Both the position numbers and the translations under genes were made by a program. Shown in pieces: positions 1-8,150 of a stretch of 22,215 nt of DNA. A model generated the notes under the pieces. The model worked only from the letters and a program-made list of their open reading frames with translations, ran no database searches and had not been told where the DNA came from. Source of the stretch: Clostridiaceae bacterium (GTDB taxonomy: Bacteria > Bacillota > Clostridia > Clostridiales > Clostridiaceae); contig CABIZX010000007.1 in the NCBI GenBank assembly GCA_902363375.1, forward strand, positions 1 through 22,215, written 5' to 3'. Position 1 is the stretch's first letter. The number at the start of each line of letters is the position of its first letter.

Positions 1-260
<260 letters not shown>

Positions 261-316
261 TAAAAAAGACGAAATATTTCACTGTGTAATTTTGAGAGAA
301 CATTAACATTCTCTTT

Positions 317-435
317 ATCTGGTAATTATGCTCTTGATGGATACACCCGTTTCCATACCGAACACGAAGGTTAAGCGTCTAGAGGCCGATAGTACTGCAT
401 GGGAAGCTGTGTGGGAGGGTAGGTTATTGCCAGGT
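317..435 (+). rRNA. rrf: 5S ribosomal RNA
   Basis: The terminal helix is visible: atctggtaat at 317-326 pairs with attgccaggt at 426-435. Internally the conserved 5S blocks are present (ccgaacac, ggttaagc, gatagtactgcat, gggaagctgtgtgggag). It lies about 56 nt after the 23S end and 6 nt before tRNA-Asn, the ordinary 3' end of an rRNA operon. The ends are inferred from the helix and may be off by one or two bases. Confidence 0.95.
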
Positions 436-441
436 CAATGT

Positions 442-516
<75 letters not shown>

Positions 517-540
517 TTTCTTATAAATAATAAATTTTAC

Positions 541-572
541 GTAGATAATTTATAAATTATCTACTTTTTTTT
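541..572 (+). terminator. Rho-independent terminator of the rRNA/tRNA-Asn operon
   Basis: A perfect 24-nt palindrome, with arms gtagataattta (541-552) and taaattatctac (553-564), is followed immediately by eight T residues (565-572). It sits 24 nt past the tRNA CCA end, so it fits as the end of the rRNA operon transcript. Confidence 0.85.
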
Positions 573-836
573 ATTAAAAAATAAATTATAAATAAAATTA
601 AAAAGTACAAACAGTGTTGTTATAAGATATTTTCATAAGGAAAGAATATTAGTTAATTTAACAAATATAAATAGATATAAGGTTATTATATAGCTTTATT
701 CTAATTAAAATTGATTTAATATTATAAATATTCTTACATTTAGAGGAGATTTTAATAATGTATAGAATAAAATATATATATTTAATACAATTTTATAAAC
801 TTAATACATCCAAATTTAATTTAGGGGGTACGCCTT
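573..836 (+). other. AT-rich spacer before the EF-G-like gene
   Basis: This spacer is almost entirely A and T, with no RNA gene or clear -35/-10 pair that I could defend. Its only notable content is a short ORF with a good ribosome binding site starting at 758, described separately, and the AGGGGG ribosome binding site (823-828) of the EF-G-like gene. Confidence 0.6.
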
Positions 837-850
837 ATGAAAGAGTATAA
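758..850 (+). CDS. Putative 30-aa upstream ORF overlapping the EF-G-like gene
   Basis: An ATG at 758 is preceded by GGAG (745-748) with a 9-nt spacer, so a ribosome could start here. The 30-residue product begins MYRIKYIYLIQF and ends GGTPYERV, with the stop at 848-850, 14 nt inside the EF-G-like gene in another frame. The downstream gene's own Shine-Dalgarno sequence lies within this ORF, so translating it would affect access to that start. The peptide has no recognisable domain. It may be a coupling or attenuating upstream ORF, or chance in AT-rich DNA; only conservation would tell. Confidence 0.35.
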   Translation: MYRIKYIYLIQFYKLNTSKFNLGGTPYERV

Positions 851-2915
851 GATTAATAATTTAAGAAATGTAGGGATAATTGGTCATAGTGGTTCCGGTA
901 AAACAAGTTTAATGGAAAGTTTGCTATATTACACTAATGAGATTGATAGAATTGGAAGAGTTGAAGATGGAACTACGATAAGTGACTATGATGTAGAGGA
1001 AAAAAAGAGACAAATATCTATTTCTACAGCTGTAGCTCATTGTGAATGGAAGGATGTTAAGATTAACTTAGTTGATATGCCAGGATATTTTGATTTTGAA
1101 GGAGAAGTAATTGAAGGACTAAGTGCTATTGATATGGCAATGGTAACTGTTTGTGGAGTAGCAGGAATAGAGGTAGGTACAGAGAAAGCATGGAACTATG
1201 CAGTTGAGCATAAGTTGCCTAGGGCAATATTTGTAAACAAATTAGACCGTGAAAATAGCAATTTTGAAAAAGTTTTAGATCAATTAAAAGATAGGTTTGG
1301 TATGTCCGTTGTACCTATACAATATCCTATAGGAAAAGAATCAGAATTTAAGGGAATTGTAAACATTATATCTAACAGAGCTAGAATATTTAATCCTAAG
1401 ACTCATACTATGGAAGAAGGAGAAGTACCAGAAGAACTAAGAGATAAAATTGAAGAATGCAAACAAATGCTTATGGAGGCAATAGCTGAAACAGACGAAA
1501 TTCTGTTAGATAAGTATTTTAATGATGGTGAATTAAGTGAAGAAGATATATATCAAGGGTTAATTAAAGGATCATCTACTGGAGATATATGTCCTATAAT
1601 GTGTGGCTCAGCTATAACAAGTATAGGTACGGAAACACTATTAGAGGATATAGTAGAATGTTTTCCATCTCCTATAGAAACTAACCTTTATATGGCTAAA
1701 GATATGAAAAATAATGCATTTATAAATATAAAGATTAATGATAAAGAGCCGTTTTCAGCTTTAGTATTTAAAACAATAGTTGACCCTTTTATTGGTAAGT
1801 TATCTATGTTTAGAGTTATAACAGGATCTGCTAAGGCAGATACTGTAGTGTATAATTCATCTAAAGATAAGGATGAGAAATTTGGAGCATTATATTTTAT
1901 GAAGGGAAAGAAGCAATATCCTACTACAGAGATAAAAGCTGGAGACATAGGAGCTGTTTCAAAACTTCAGTTTACTAGTACTGGGGATACCATATGTTCA
2001 TCTAATAGACCTATTATATTTGAGAGGATGAGTTTCCCATTACCTGTATATTCTAGGGCTGTAATACCTAATGCAAAGGGTGATGAAGATAAAATATCAA
2101 GCGGTCTTTCAAAGTTATTAGAGGAAGATCCTACATTTTCAATATCTAGAGATATAGAAAATGCAGAGGTAGTAATCTCAGGACTTGGCACAACACACTT
2201 AGAGGTTATTGTTAGTAAATTAAAAAATAAATTTGGAGCAGATGTAAATCTTAGAATTCCTAAAACTCCATATAGAGAAACAATTAAAAAAATTGCAGAT
2301 GTACAAGGAAAACATAAAAAGCAATCAGGAGGACATGGACAATACGGCGATGTAAAAGTTAAATTTGAACCTAGAAATGATGGTGAAGATGACTTAGAAT
2401 TTGTCGATGCAGTGGTAGGTGGTGCTGTTCCTAGACAATATATTCCTGCTGTAGAAAAGGGGCTTAGAGATTGCATTCTCCATGGAGTACTTGCAGGATA
2501 TCCAGTTATAAGATTAAAAGCTACATTACATGATGGATCATTCCATCCAGTTGATTCATCAGAAATGGCATTTAAGATAGCATCTTCGATAGCTTATAAA
2601 AAAGGACTTCAAGAAGCCAATCCAATTTTACTAGAACCTATAATGTATCTAGAAATAGATATTCCTGATGACTACATGGGAGATGTTATTGCTGATATAA
2701 ATAAAAAACGTGGTAGAATACTAGGTATGGAGCCAGGAAATAAAGGGCAAAGAATAATAGGCGAAGTACCGCAATCAGAATTATATAATTATGCTACGGA
2801 TTTAAGAAGTATAACTGGTGCTAGGGGAAGTTTCAGAAGTAGGTTTGAAAGGTATGAAGAGGTTCCTAGTGATTTAGTTGATAAAATTGTAAGCGAAAAT
2901 AAGAAGGAAGCGTAA
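837..2915 (+). CDS. EF-G-like translational GTPase (EF-G paralogue)
   Basis: A 692-aa protein with the full five-domain architecture of elongation factor G. G1 is GHSGSGKTS (residues 16-24), G3 is DMPGYFDF (80-87), and NKLD is the G4 motif. The domain IV tip reads SGGHGQYG (497-504), close to the canonical SGGRGQYG. It departs from canonical EF-G in G1 (normally GHIDAGKT), in switch I (KRQISI in place of RGITI) and at Tyr84, where translation GTPases have the catalytic-loop His. These traits mark the EF-G-like (FusA2/EF-G-2) subfamily rather than the housekeeping fusA of the str operon. AGGGGG with an 8-nt spacer supports the ATG. It is monocistronic and ends in a strong terminator. Its cellular role is not established; GTP-dependent ribosome interaction is inferred from the family. 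Confidence 0.93.
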   Translation: MKEYKINNLRNVGIIGHSGSGKTSLMESLLYYTNEIDRIGRVEDGTTISDYDVEEKKRQISISTAVAHCEWKDVKINLVDMPGYFDFEGEVIEGLSAIDMAMVTVCGVAGIEVGTEKAWNYAVEHKLPRAIFVNKLDRENSNFEKVLDQLKDRFGMSVVPIQYPIGKESEFKGIVNIISNRARIFNPKTHTMEEGEVPEELRDKIEECKQMLMEAIAETDEILLDKYFNDGELSEEDIYQGLIKGSSTGDICPIMCGSAITSIGTETLLEDIVECFPSPIETNLYMAKDMKNNAFINIKINDKEPFSALVFKTIVDPFIGKLSMFRVITGSAKADTVVYNSSKDKDEKFGALYFMKGKKQYPTTEIKAGDIGAVSKLQFTSTGDTICSSNRPIIFERMSFPLPVYSRAVIPNAKGDEDKISSGLSKLLEEDPTFSISRDIENAEVVISGLGTTHLEVIVSKLKNKFGADVNLRIPKTPYRETIKKIADVQGKHKKQSGGHGQYGDVKVKFEPRNDGEDDLEFVDAVVGGAVPRQYIPAVEKGLRDCILHGVLAGYPVIRLKATLHDGSFHPVDSSEMAFKIASSIAYKKGLQEANPILLEPIMYLEIDIPDDYMGDVIADINKKRGRILGMEPGNKGQRIIGEVPQSELYNYATDLRSITGARGSFRSRFERYEEVPSDLVDKIVSENKKEA

Positions 2916-2960
2916 AAGAATATTTATTTAATTATAATTAGATTCTAACAAACAGAAATA

Positions 2961-3002
2961 AAAAAACTCGTGATAATTTAAGTTTTATCACGAGTTTTTT
3001 TT
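2961..3002 (+). terminator. Rho-independent terminator after the EF-G-like gene
   Basis: The arm aaaaaactcgtgataa (2961-2976) pairs with ttatcacgagttttttt (2985 onward) around a short loop. The descending arm runs into a T tract. The flanking A and T runs would allow it to work in both directions. Confidence 0.92.
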
Positions 3003-3117
3003 ATTATATATTTAAGAAAAATTATAACTAAAAGGATTCTTAAGATTTAATAAGTATATGTATAAAAATATATAAAAACTAACAAACTATAGTTAATTAC
3101 ATAATAGGGGGTTGTTT

Positions 3118-3354
3118 ATGTCAGATTATAAAATGAATATATATGGACAAATTAGATTAAGCGATTATAGTTCTATTCATGACTATATGGGAATAATTGA
3201 GCCTTTAGATAACTTTCAAATTGAGATGAGCAATGCAAAGGAAGAAGATGCTAAAGTGTTATGTAATATTTTAGAGAGTGACAAATTTGATATAGTTGAG
3301 AGAGGAGGAAGAAACAATGGGAAGTATTACATCCAGGCCACAAAACGAAGATAG
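3118..3354 (+). CDS. Small protein of unknown function (78 aa), first of an overlapping pair
   Basis: I do not recognise this protein. It begins MSDYKMNIYGQIRL and ends with a basic GRNNGKYYIQATKRR tail. There is one Cys, no signal peptide and no membrane segment; the spacing of strand-like and helix-like stretches suggests a small soluble alpha/beta domain. The ATG at 3118 is chosen because AGGGGG (3106-3111) lies 6 nt upstream; an in-frame TTG at 3112 abuts that site and is unlikely. Its 3' end carries the ribosome binding site of the next gene and overlaps it by 38 nt, so the two are probably translated as a coupled pair. The product may act together with its neighbour, but that is inference. 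Confidence 0.72.
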   Translation: MSDYKMNIYGQIRLSDYSSIHDYMGIIEPLDNFQIEMSNAKEEDAKVLCNILESDKFDIVERGGRNNGKYYIQATKRR

Positions 3355-3502
3355 AAAGTTATTAAAAGAAGAGTTTGGAATTGGACCTTATAAAATAGAA
3401 GATTTAAATGAAAATCTTATGTTACTAGATCAAATATTTCATGATACAAAGGTAATACCAAATAGACTTCAATTAGATGAATTTGATATTTATAAAGATT
3501 AA
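3317..3502 (+). CDS. Small protein of unknown function (61 aa), second of an overlapping pair
   Basis: I do not recognise this protein. It starts MGSITSRPQNEDRKL, contains FGIGPYKIEDL and ends LDEFDIYKD. It is soluble and acidic towards the C-terminus, with no Cys. The start is well supported: AGGAGG (3303-3308) with an 8-nt spacer to ATG 3317. An in-frame TTG at 3296 lies upstream of that site and is rejected. The first 38 nt lie inside the previous gene in another frame, which argues for translational coupling. A weak AT hairpin follows about 35 nt after the stop. Confidence 0.7.
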   Translation: MGSITSRPQNEDRKLLKEEFGIGPYKIEDLNENLMLLDQIFHDTKVIPNRLQLDEFDIYKD

Positions 3503-3537
3503 TATTCATTATGCTTATAGAATTAAAGAGTTAAACT

Positions 3538-3586
3538 ATATACAAATATGTATACTTTAAGTAGTAATATATATTTGTATATTTTT
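3538..3586 (+). terminator. Possible weak terminator hairpin
   Basis: The arm atatacaaatat (3538-3549) is complementary to atatttgtatat (3571-3582) and is followed by TTTT. The stem is nearly all A-T and the loop is 21 nt, so stability is low. Its position after the small-gene pair is the main reason to list it. Confidence 0.35.
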
Positions 3587-3727
3587 ATATAGAAGTATAA
3601 CTTTAATATATAATAATCAAAATTAGAGTTTTAAAATCTATAGTAATAGAGTAGATTTGCATATTTAGTGAAGTTATATTAAAATTGGTATATTAGTAAG
3701 TTTTAATTTAATGTAGGAGGAAAAGAT

Positions 3728-4366
3728 GTGACAACAACTGTATATTTAACTCGTCATGGACAAACCCAATGGAATGTAGAGGGGAGGATGCAAGGTTGGA
3801 ATGACTCTCCTTTAACGGAATTAGGAGTTAAGCAAGCACAGTGGCTTAGAGACAGACTGGAAGAAGTTAATATTGATAAAATATATTCTAGTTCTAGTGG
3901 TAGAGCTTATAGAACAGCAGAAATAATAAATGAAAATAAGAAAGTTGAGCTAATAAGAGAAGATCAACTGCGAGAGATAAAATTGGGAAAGTTTCAAGGG
4001 CTGAACCAAGAGGAAATACAGAGAAAGTATGCTGAGCAGTATTATAATTATTGGAATAAACCCGAACTATATAATCCTATAGGTGATGGAGAGACTATTG
4101 CGGAACTCATTGATAGGGTTAAAAAAATAATTATGAAAATTGTAATGGAGAACACAGATAAAAGTATTCTTATAGTTACACACACTATGCCTATTAAAGC
4201 ATTATTGTGCAACTTGGAGAATATAGCTATAAAAGATTTTTGGATGGAACCATATATAAAACAAACAAGCCTAACTACTATAGAATTTAATGATAACAAG
4301 CATAAAATAGTACAGTGTGCAGATATAACACATCATAAATATCAAGTTAAAGAATTTAATGAATAG
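3728..4366 (+). CDS. Histidine phosphatase family protein (phosphoglycerate mutase-like)
   Basis: A 212-aa member of the histidine phosphatase superfamily. The phospho-histidine motif TRHGQT is at residues 8-13 (His10), with Arg59 in the SGRAYRTAE block, the proton-donor Glu in LREIKLG (Glu83) and the second His in VTHTMP (His152). Family members remove phosphate from small molecules; the short insertion region points to a broad-specificity or cofactor-type phosphatase (PhoE/CobC-like) rather than glycolytic mutase, but the substrate cannot be read from sequence. The start is GTG at 3728, with AGGAGG (3715-3720) 7 nt upstream. An ATG at 3726 overlaps it but is followed at once by TGA. The gene appears to stand alone. 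Confidence 0.9.
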   Translation: MTTTVYLTRHGQTQWNVEGRMQGWNDSPLTELGVKQAQWLRDRLEEVNIDKIYSSSSGRAYRTAEIINENKKVELIREDQLREIKLGKFQGLNQEEIQRKYAEQYYNYWNKPELYNPIGDGETIAELIDRVKKIIMKIVMENTDKSILIVTHTMPIKALLCNLENIAIKDFWMEPYIKQTSLTTIEFNDNKHKIVQCADITHHKYQVKEFNE

Positions 4367-4494
4367 AAATTAATTATTTCATGGATTTTATCCAATACAT
4401 TTAGCAGGTTTTATATTTATTAGATATATTTTGGGAAAAGTTGTATAATATTGATTAGGGTTTAGAGAAAATATTAAAAAGAAGGGGATTAATT

Positions 4495-5745
4495 ATGAAT
4501 AAGAACTTTTTTACTAACAATAGACAAAAATTAGGCAAAGAGATCAACAATAATTCTATGGCAATATTTTTCGCAGGACAAGCTCCTTATAAATCAGCAG
4601 ATGAAAATTATCCATTTACACCTAATAGAAACTTTTATTATCTAACCGGTATTGATGAAGAGAAAGTTATTATGATGATGATAAATATTAATGGTAAGAT
4701 ATCAGAAATGTTATTCATACAAGAAAATGATCCTATTATGGCAAAGTGGGTTGGAGAAACAATAAGCGAAGATAAAGCTAGAGAAGTTTCCGGCATAGAG
4801 GATATTAGACTTTTAGAAGATTTTAAAAGTGTTGTTGCAGGTTATCTTAATATATTTAATATGCAAAATATATATTTAGATTTGGAAAGACAAGAATTTG
4901 ATATAGTAAAAACTGCATCTCAAAATTTTGCAAAAGAACTTATTGAAAGATATCCATATGTAAGAATTAAAAATATATATCATAATATAGCTTTACTTAG
5001 AACTATAAAAGAAGAAAAAGAAATAGAGATGATTAAAAAGGCTATAGATATAACATATGATGGTATAAAAGAAATGTGGAGTAATGCTAAGCCTGGTATG
5101 ATGGAGTATGAAGTTGAAGCGTATTTTAATTATATATTAAAGAAAAATGGAGTGAAGGATTTTGCATTTCCAACTATTGCAGCAACAGGAAAAAATGCAA
5201 CTATACTTCATTATGTAGATAATAATACTGTAACTAAGGATGGAGAATTAATGCTTTTAGACTTAGGAGCTCAATATAAATACTATAATGGAGATATAAG
5301 CAGAACTTTCCCTATCAATGGTAAGTTTACGGAGAGACAGAGAGAAGTGTACAACATTGTACTAGAAGCTAATGAAATAGTTATGAAATCGGTAAAACCA
5401 GGAATAACCACTTCAGAATTACAAAATATAGCTAAAAGGGTTCTTGCTGATGGTTGTAAAAGAATTGGACTTATACAGGAAGATTCGGAGTTAGATAAAT
5501 ATTACTTCCATGGGGTAGCACATCCATTAGGGTTGGATACACATGATGTAGGACCAAGAAATATAGAACTCAAACCAGGTATGATTATTACTGATGAACC
5601 AGGCCTTTATATAGAAGAAGAAGGTATTGGTATTAGAATTGAAGATGATATTTTAGTTACAGAGGATGGGTATGTAAATCTTTCTGCTCATATAATTAAA
5701 ACTGTAGAAGATATAGAAGAATTTATGAGTAAAAGCAATAATTAA
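4495..5745 (+). CDS. pepP: Xaa-Pro aminopeptidase (aminopeptidase P, M24B family)
   Basis: A 416-aa cytoplasmic metallopeptidase that removes the N-terminal residue from peptides whose second residue is proline. An N-terminal aminopeptidase P domain (about residues 1-140) precedes the pita-bread catalytic domain. The expected dinuclear metal ligands are all present: Asp256 (LLDLG), Asp267 (NGDISRTF), His343 (VAHPLG), Glu368 (TDEPG) and Glu383 (RIEDD). His350 in DTHDVG is also conserved. The length is normal for the family and there is no signal peptide. The start is supported by GAAGGGG about 9 nt upstream of ATG 4495. It follows the phosphatase gene by 128 nt and probably has its own promoter; a TATAAT at 4444-4449 has no good -35 partner. 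Confidence 0.93.
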   Translation: MNKNFFTNNRQKLGKEINNNSMAIFFAGQAPYKSADENYPFTPNRNFYYLTGIDEEKVIMMMININGKISEMLFIQENDPIMAKWVGETISEDKAREVSGIEDIRLLEDFKSVVAGYLNIFNMQNIYLDLERQEFDIVKTASQNFAKELIERYPYVRIKNIYHNIALLRTIKEEKEIEMIKKAIDITYDGIKEMWSNAKPGMMEYEVEAYFNYILKKNGVKDFAFPTIAATGKNATILHYVDNNTVTKDGELMLLDLGAQYKYYNGDISRTFPINGKFTERQREVYNIVLEANEIVMKSVKPGITTSELQNIAKRVLADGCKRIGLIQEDSELDKYYFHGVAHPLGLDTHDVGPRNIELKPGMIITDEPGLYIEEEGIGIRIEDDILVTEDGYVNLSAHIIKTVEDIEEFMSKSNN

Positions 5746-5813
5746 TTTCATTTACTCTAAGAATTATCATTGCTTATATTAAAGAAAGACTGAGTGCAAA
5801 AGATTATAGAGAA

Positions 5814-5854
5814 TTTAAGCTTCAGTAGTATGAATTTTTCTACTGAGGCTTAAA
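5814..5854 (+). other. Strong stem-loop between pepP and the ABC transporter gene
   Basis: The arm tttaagcttcagtag (5814-5828) pairs over 15 bp, with one T-G pair, with ctactgaggcttaaa (5840-5854) around an 11-nt loop. No T tract follows on either strand, so it is not a standard intrinsic terminator. It may be a weak terminator, an RNA-stability element or a regulatory hairpin in the 5' leader of the next gene. Confidence 0.6.
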
Positions 5855-5907
5855 GCTTGTTTATAGAACAATTTTATAAATTTTACTAAGAAATAGGGGG
5901 GATTTTA

Positions 5908-7650
5908 ATGATAAAAAGGTTTATATCCTATTATAAGCCACATAAAACGCTATTTATAATAGATATGATATGTGCGTTTTTAGTAGCAGCGATGGATTTA
6001 GTATTTCCTATGTTCACTAATTATTTATTGAAGGATGCAATTCCAAATAAAAATCTGAGAACTATAATAATATTTACATCTGTGCTGGCATTATTATATG
6101 TAGTAAAACTTATAGCGAACTATATAGTGGATTACTGGGGGCATGTTATGGGGGTAAGACTTCAATATGATATGAGAAAAGAAGTCTTTGCACATCTTCA
6201 AACATTACCATTTAGTTATTTTGATGATAATAAAACAGGAAATATTATGTCTCGTATTGTTAATGACTTAATGGATATATCAGAACTTGCTCACCACGGG
6301 CCAGAAGATGTATTTATTTCCATAGTAATGCTTATGGGATCTTTTATATTATTGTGTGCAATAAATATAAAGCTGACATTAATAGTATTTGCTTGTATAC
6401 CTGTAATTATTATATTTACCATGACTAGGCGAATGAAAATGTCAAAGGCATTTTATGATGTTAGAAAGAAAATAGCATTAGTTAATACTAAATTAGAAAA
6501 TAGCATATCTGGGATAAGGGTTGCTAAATCTTTTACTAATGAAGAATATGAAATGGAAAAGTTTGATGAGGGAAATACTCAATTTAGAACTAGTAGGTCT
6601 TCTGCCTATAAATATATGGCAGAATTTATGTCAGGAATGAGATTCTTTGTAGATATGTTAAATGTAGTCGTATTGGGATTTGGAGGATACTTTGTATATA
6701 AAGGAGAAATAGGAGTAATTGATTTATCTACTTATTTCTTATATGTTGCATATTTTATGCAGCCAATAAGAAGGTTGACATCTTTTGTTGAGCAGTATCA
6801 ATCAGGAATGTCCGGATTTAAACGTTTCGTAGAATTAATGGATACCAAGTCAGATATAATTGACATTGAGAATGCAAGAGAGCTTAAGGATATACAAGGT
6901 GCAATTGAGTTTAAGAATGCTACATTCAAATATGAAGACAGTGAAGAAATACTTTCTAATATAAACTTACAGATAGAAAAGGGTAAAACTTTGGCATTAG
7001 TTGGACCATCTGGTGGAGGGAAAACAACTATTTGCCATTTAATTCCAAGATTTTATGAGTTAAATGAAGGAAAAATTACCATTGATGGAGAAGATATTAA
7101 AAAGATTACTTTAAAATCATTAAGAAAAAATATAGGAATAGTGCAACAAGATGTATTTTTATTTACAGGGACTATAAAAGATAATATTCTTTATGGTAAT
7201 CCAGAAGCAAATGATGATGAAGTTATTGAGGCAGCTAAGAATGCTAATATTCATGATTTTATCATGTCATTACCAGAAGGATATGAAACTTATGTAGGAG
7301 AGAGAGGAGTAAAATTATCTGGAGGACAAAAACAAAGAATATCAATTGCTAGAGTATTTTTAAAAAATCCACCAATACTTATATTAGATGAAGCTACATC
7401 AGCACTTGATAATGCGTCAGAACTTATAATTCAAAGGTCTTTAGAAAAATTATCTAAAGGAAGAACGACAATTGTGGTTGCACATAGATTATCAACAGTT
7501 AAAAATGCAGATGAAATTGTGGTATTAACCAATAAAGGTATAGTTGAAAAAGGTACTCATGAGGAGTTGATTAATAAAGGTGATATTTATGCTAGACTAT
7601 ACAATTCACAATTTAATGGATATCTTAATGATTCAGAGTTAGAACTATAA
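5908..7650 (+). CDS. ABC transporter half-transporter: fused permease and ATPase (MsbA/BmrA type)
   Basis: A 580-aa membrane exporter subunit that would act as a homodimer or heterodimer. Residues 1-300 hold six predicted membrane helices of the ABC type-I exporter fold (first pairs at about 15-40 and 52-72, then 136-172 and 245-285). The nucleotide-binding domain follows: Walker A GPSGGGKTT (366-374), Q-loop IVQQD, signature LSGGQ (470-474), Walker B LILDEA (491-496) and H-loop AHR (His526). All catalytic residues are intact. The substrate is unknown; related proteins export lipids, drugs or peptides. GGGGGG lies about 6 nt before ATG 5908. There is no partner half-transporter gene beside it, so a homodimer is more likely. 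Confidence 0.93.
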   Translation: MIKRFISYYKPHKTLFIIDMICAFLVAAMDLVFPMFTNYLLKDAIPNKNLRTIIIFTSVLALLYVVKLIANYIVDYWGHVMGVRLQYDMRKEVFAHLQTLPFSYFDDNKTGNIMSRIVNDLMDISELAHHGPEDVFISIVMLMGSFILLCAINIKLTLIVFACIPVIIIFTMTRRMKMSKAFYDVRKKIALVNTKLENSISGIRVAKSFTNEEYEMEKFDEGNTQFRTSRSSAYKYMAEFMSGMRFFVDMLNVVVLGFGGYFVYKGEIGVIDLSTYFLYVAYFMQPIRRLTSFVEQYQSGMSGFKRFVELMDTKSDIIDIENARELKDIQGAIEFKNATFKYEDSEEILSNINLQIEKGKTLALVGPSGGGKTTICHLIPRFYELNEGKITIDGEDIKKITLKSLRKNIGIVQQDVFLFTGTIKDNILYGNPEANDDEVIEAAKNANIHDFIMSLPEGYETYVGERGVKLSGGQKQRISIARVFLKNPPILILDEATSALDNASELIIQRSLEKLSKGRTTIVVAHRLSTVKNADEIVVLTNKGIVEKGTHEELINKGDIYARLYNSQFNGYLNDSELEL

Positions 7651-7790
7651 GACTGCTAATAGGTATGACATTTAATAATCAGAAGATATTAGGTTATTTA
7701 TTTACTTAAGAATAATCCATATGAAATGATGTCTACTTTAAATGATTCATTATATAAAATAAAAAGTATTTACAATATAGGAGGAAAAAG

Positions 7791-8015
7791 ATGATTAAGA
7801 ACAAGGAAAATATAGACAAGTTATTAAATGATTTAAAGGAGTTTAGTTATGATAAAGAAGGAACTCTTATAGATGTAAGTCTAAATGATAATCTTAATGT
7901 TAAAATAAGATGTTATGAGGAAAAATGTATTAAGATAGATTATTATGAGTATGAAAGTGCGATATCTACATTATACAAAGATAGAAAATATATAAATAAA
8001 GTGCTTTTCCAATAG
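7791..8015 (+). CDS. Small protein of unknown function (74 aa)
   Basis: I do not recognise this protein. It starts MIKNKENIDKLL, is highly charged and rich in Lys, Asp and Tyr, has two Cys residues (in RCYEEKC) and lacks membrane segments. GGAGG shortly upstream of ATG 7791 supports translation. The stop codon TAG (8013-8015) falls at the loop of a long hairpin whose 5' arm is the end of the coding sequence. The gene lies between the ABC transporter (140 nt upstream) and clpC, where ctsR-mcsA-mcsB would be expected in relatives, but it resembles none of them. Confidence 0.68.
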   Translation: MIKNKENIDKLLNDLKEFSYDKEGTLIDVSLNDNLNVKIRCYEEKCIKIDYYEYESAISTLYKDRKYINKVLFQ

Positions 8016-8033
8016 GAAAAGTACTTTATTTAT
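7992..8033 (+). terminator. Long hairpin at the end of the 74-aa gene, probable terminator
   Basis: The arm ataaataaagtgcttttcc (7992-8010) pairs with ggaaaagtactttatttat (8015-8033), 19 bp with one G-T pair and loop aata. The stop codon of the upstream gene lies at the loop boundary. The descending arm and following bases are T-rich but there is no clean T run, so termination efficiency is uncertain. Confidence 0.55.
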
Positions 8034-8150
8034 ATGTTTATGATAATAAATGCATTGAAAATTACAATTTATGGTTTGAGATTATTCGAAATGGATAGAC
8101 TAGATACTATAATAATGGCATTTAGCTAAATATATAAAGGGGTTAGTATA

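Noticed and set aside
1967..2476. 169-aa minus-strand frame inside the EF-G-like gene
   Set aside because: Antisense shadow of a strongly conserved coding sequence, Ser/Pro/Leu-rich composition typical of reversed AT-rich codons, and no supporting start site.
4444..4449. TATAAT before pepP as a promoter
   Set aside because: No acceptable -35 at 16-18 nt and no extended -10; chance is high in AT-rich DNA.
573..8150. Genomic island or prophage in the less conserved part
   Set aside because: No integrase, transposase, phage gene, att-like direct repeat at the tRNA-Asn 3' end or composition shift was seen; the genes look like ordinary chromosomal genes.
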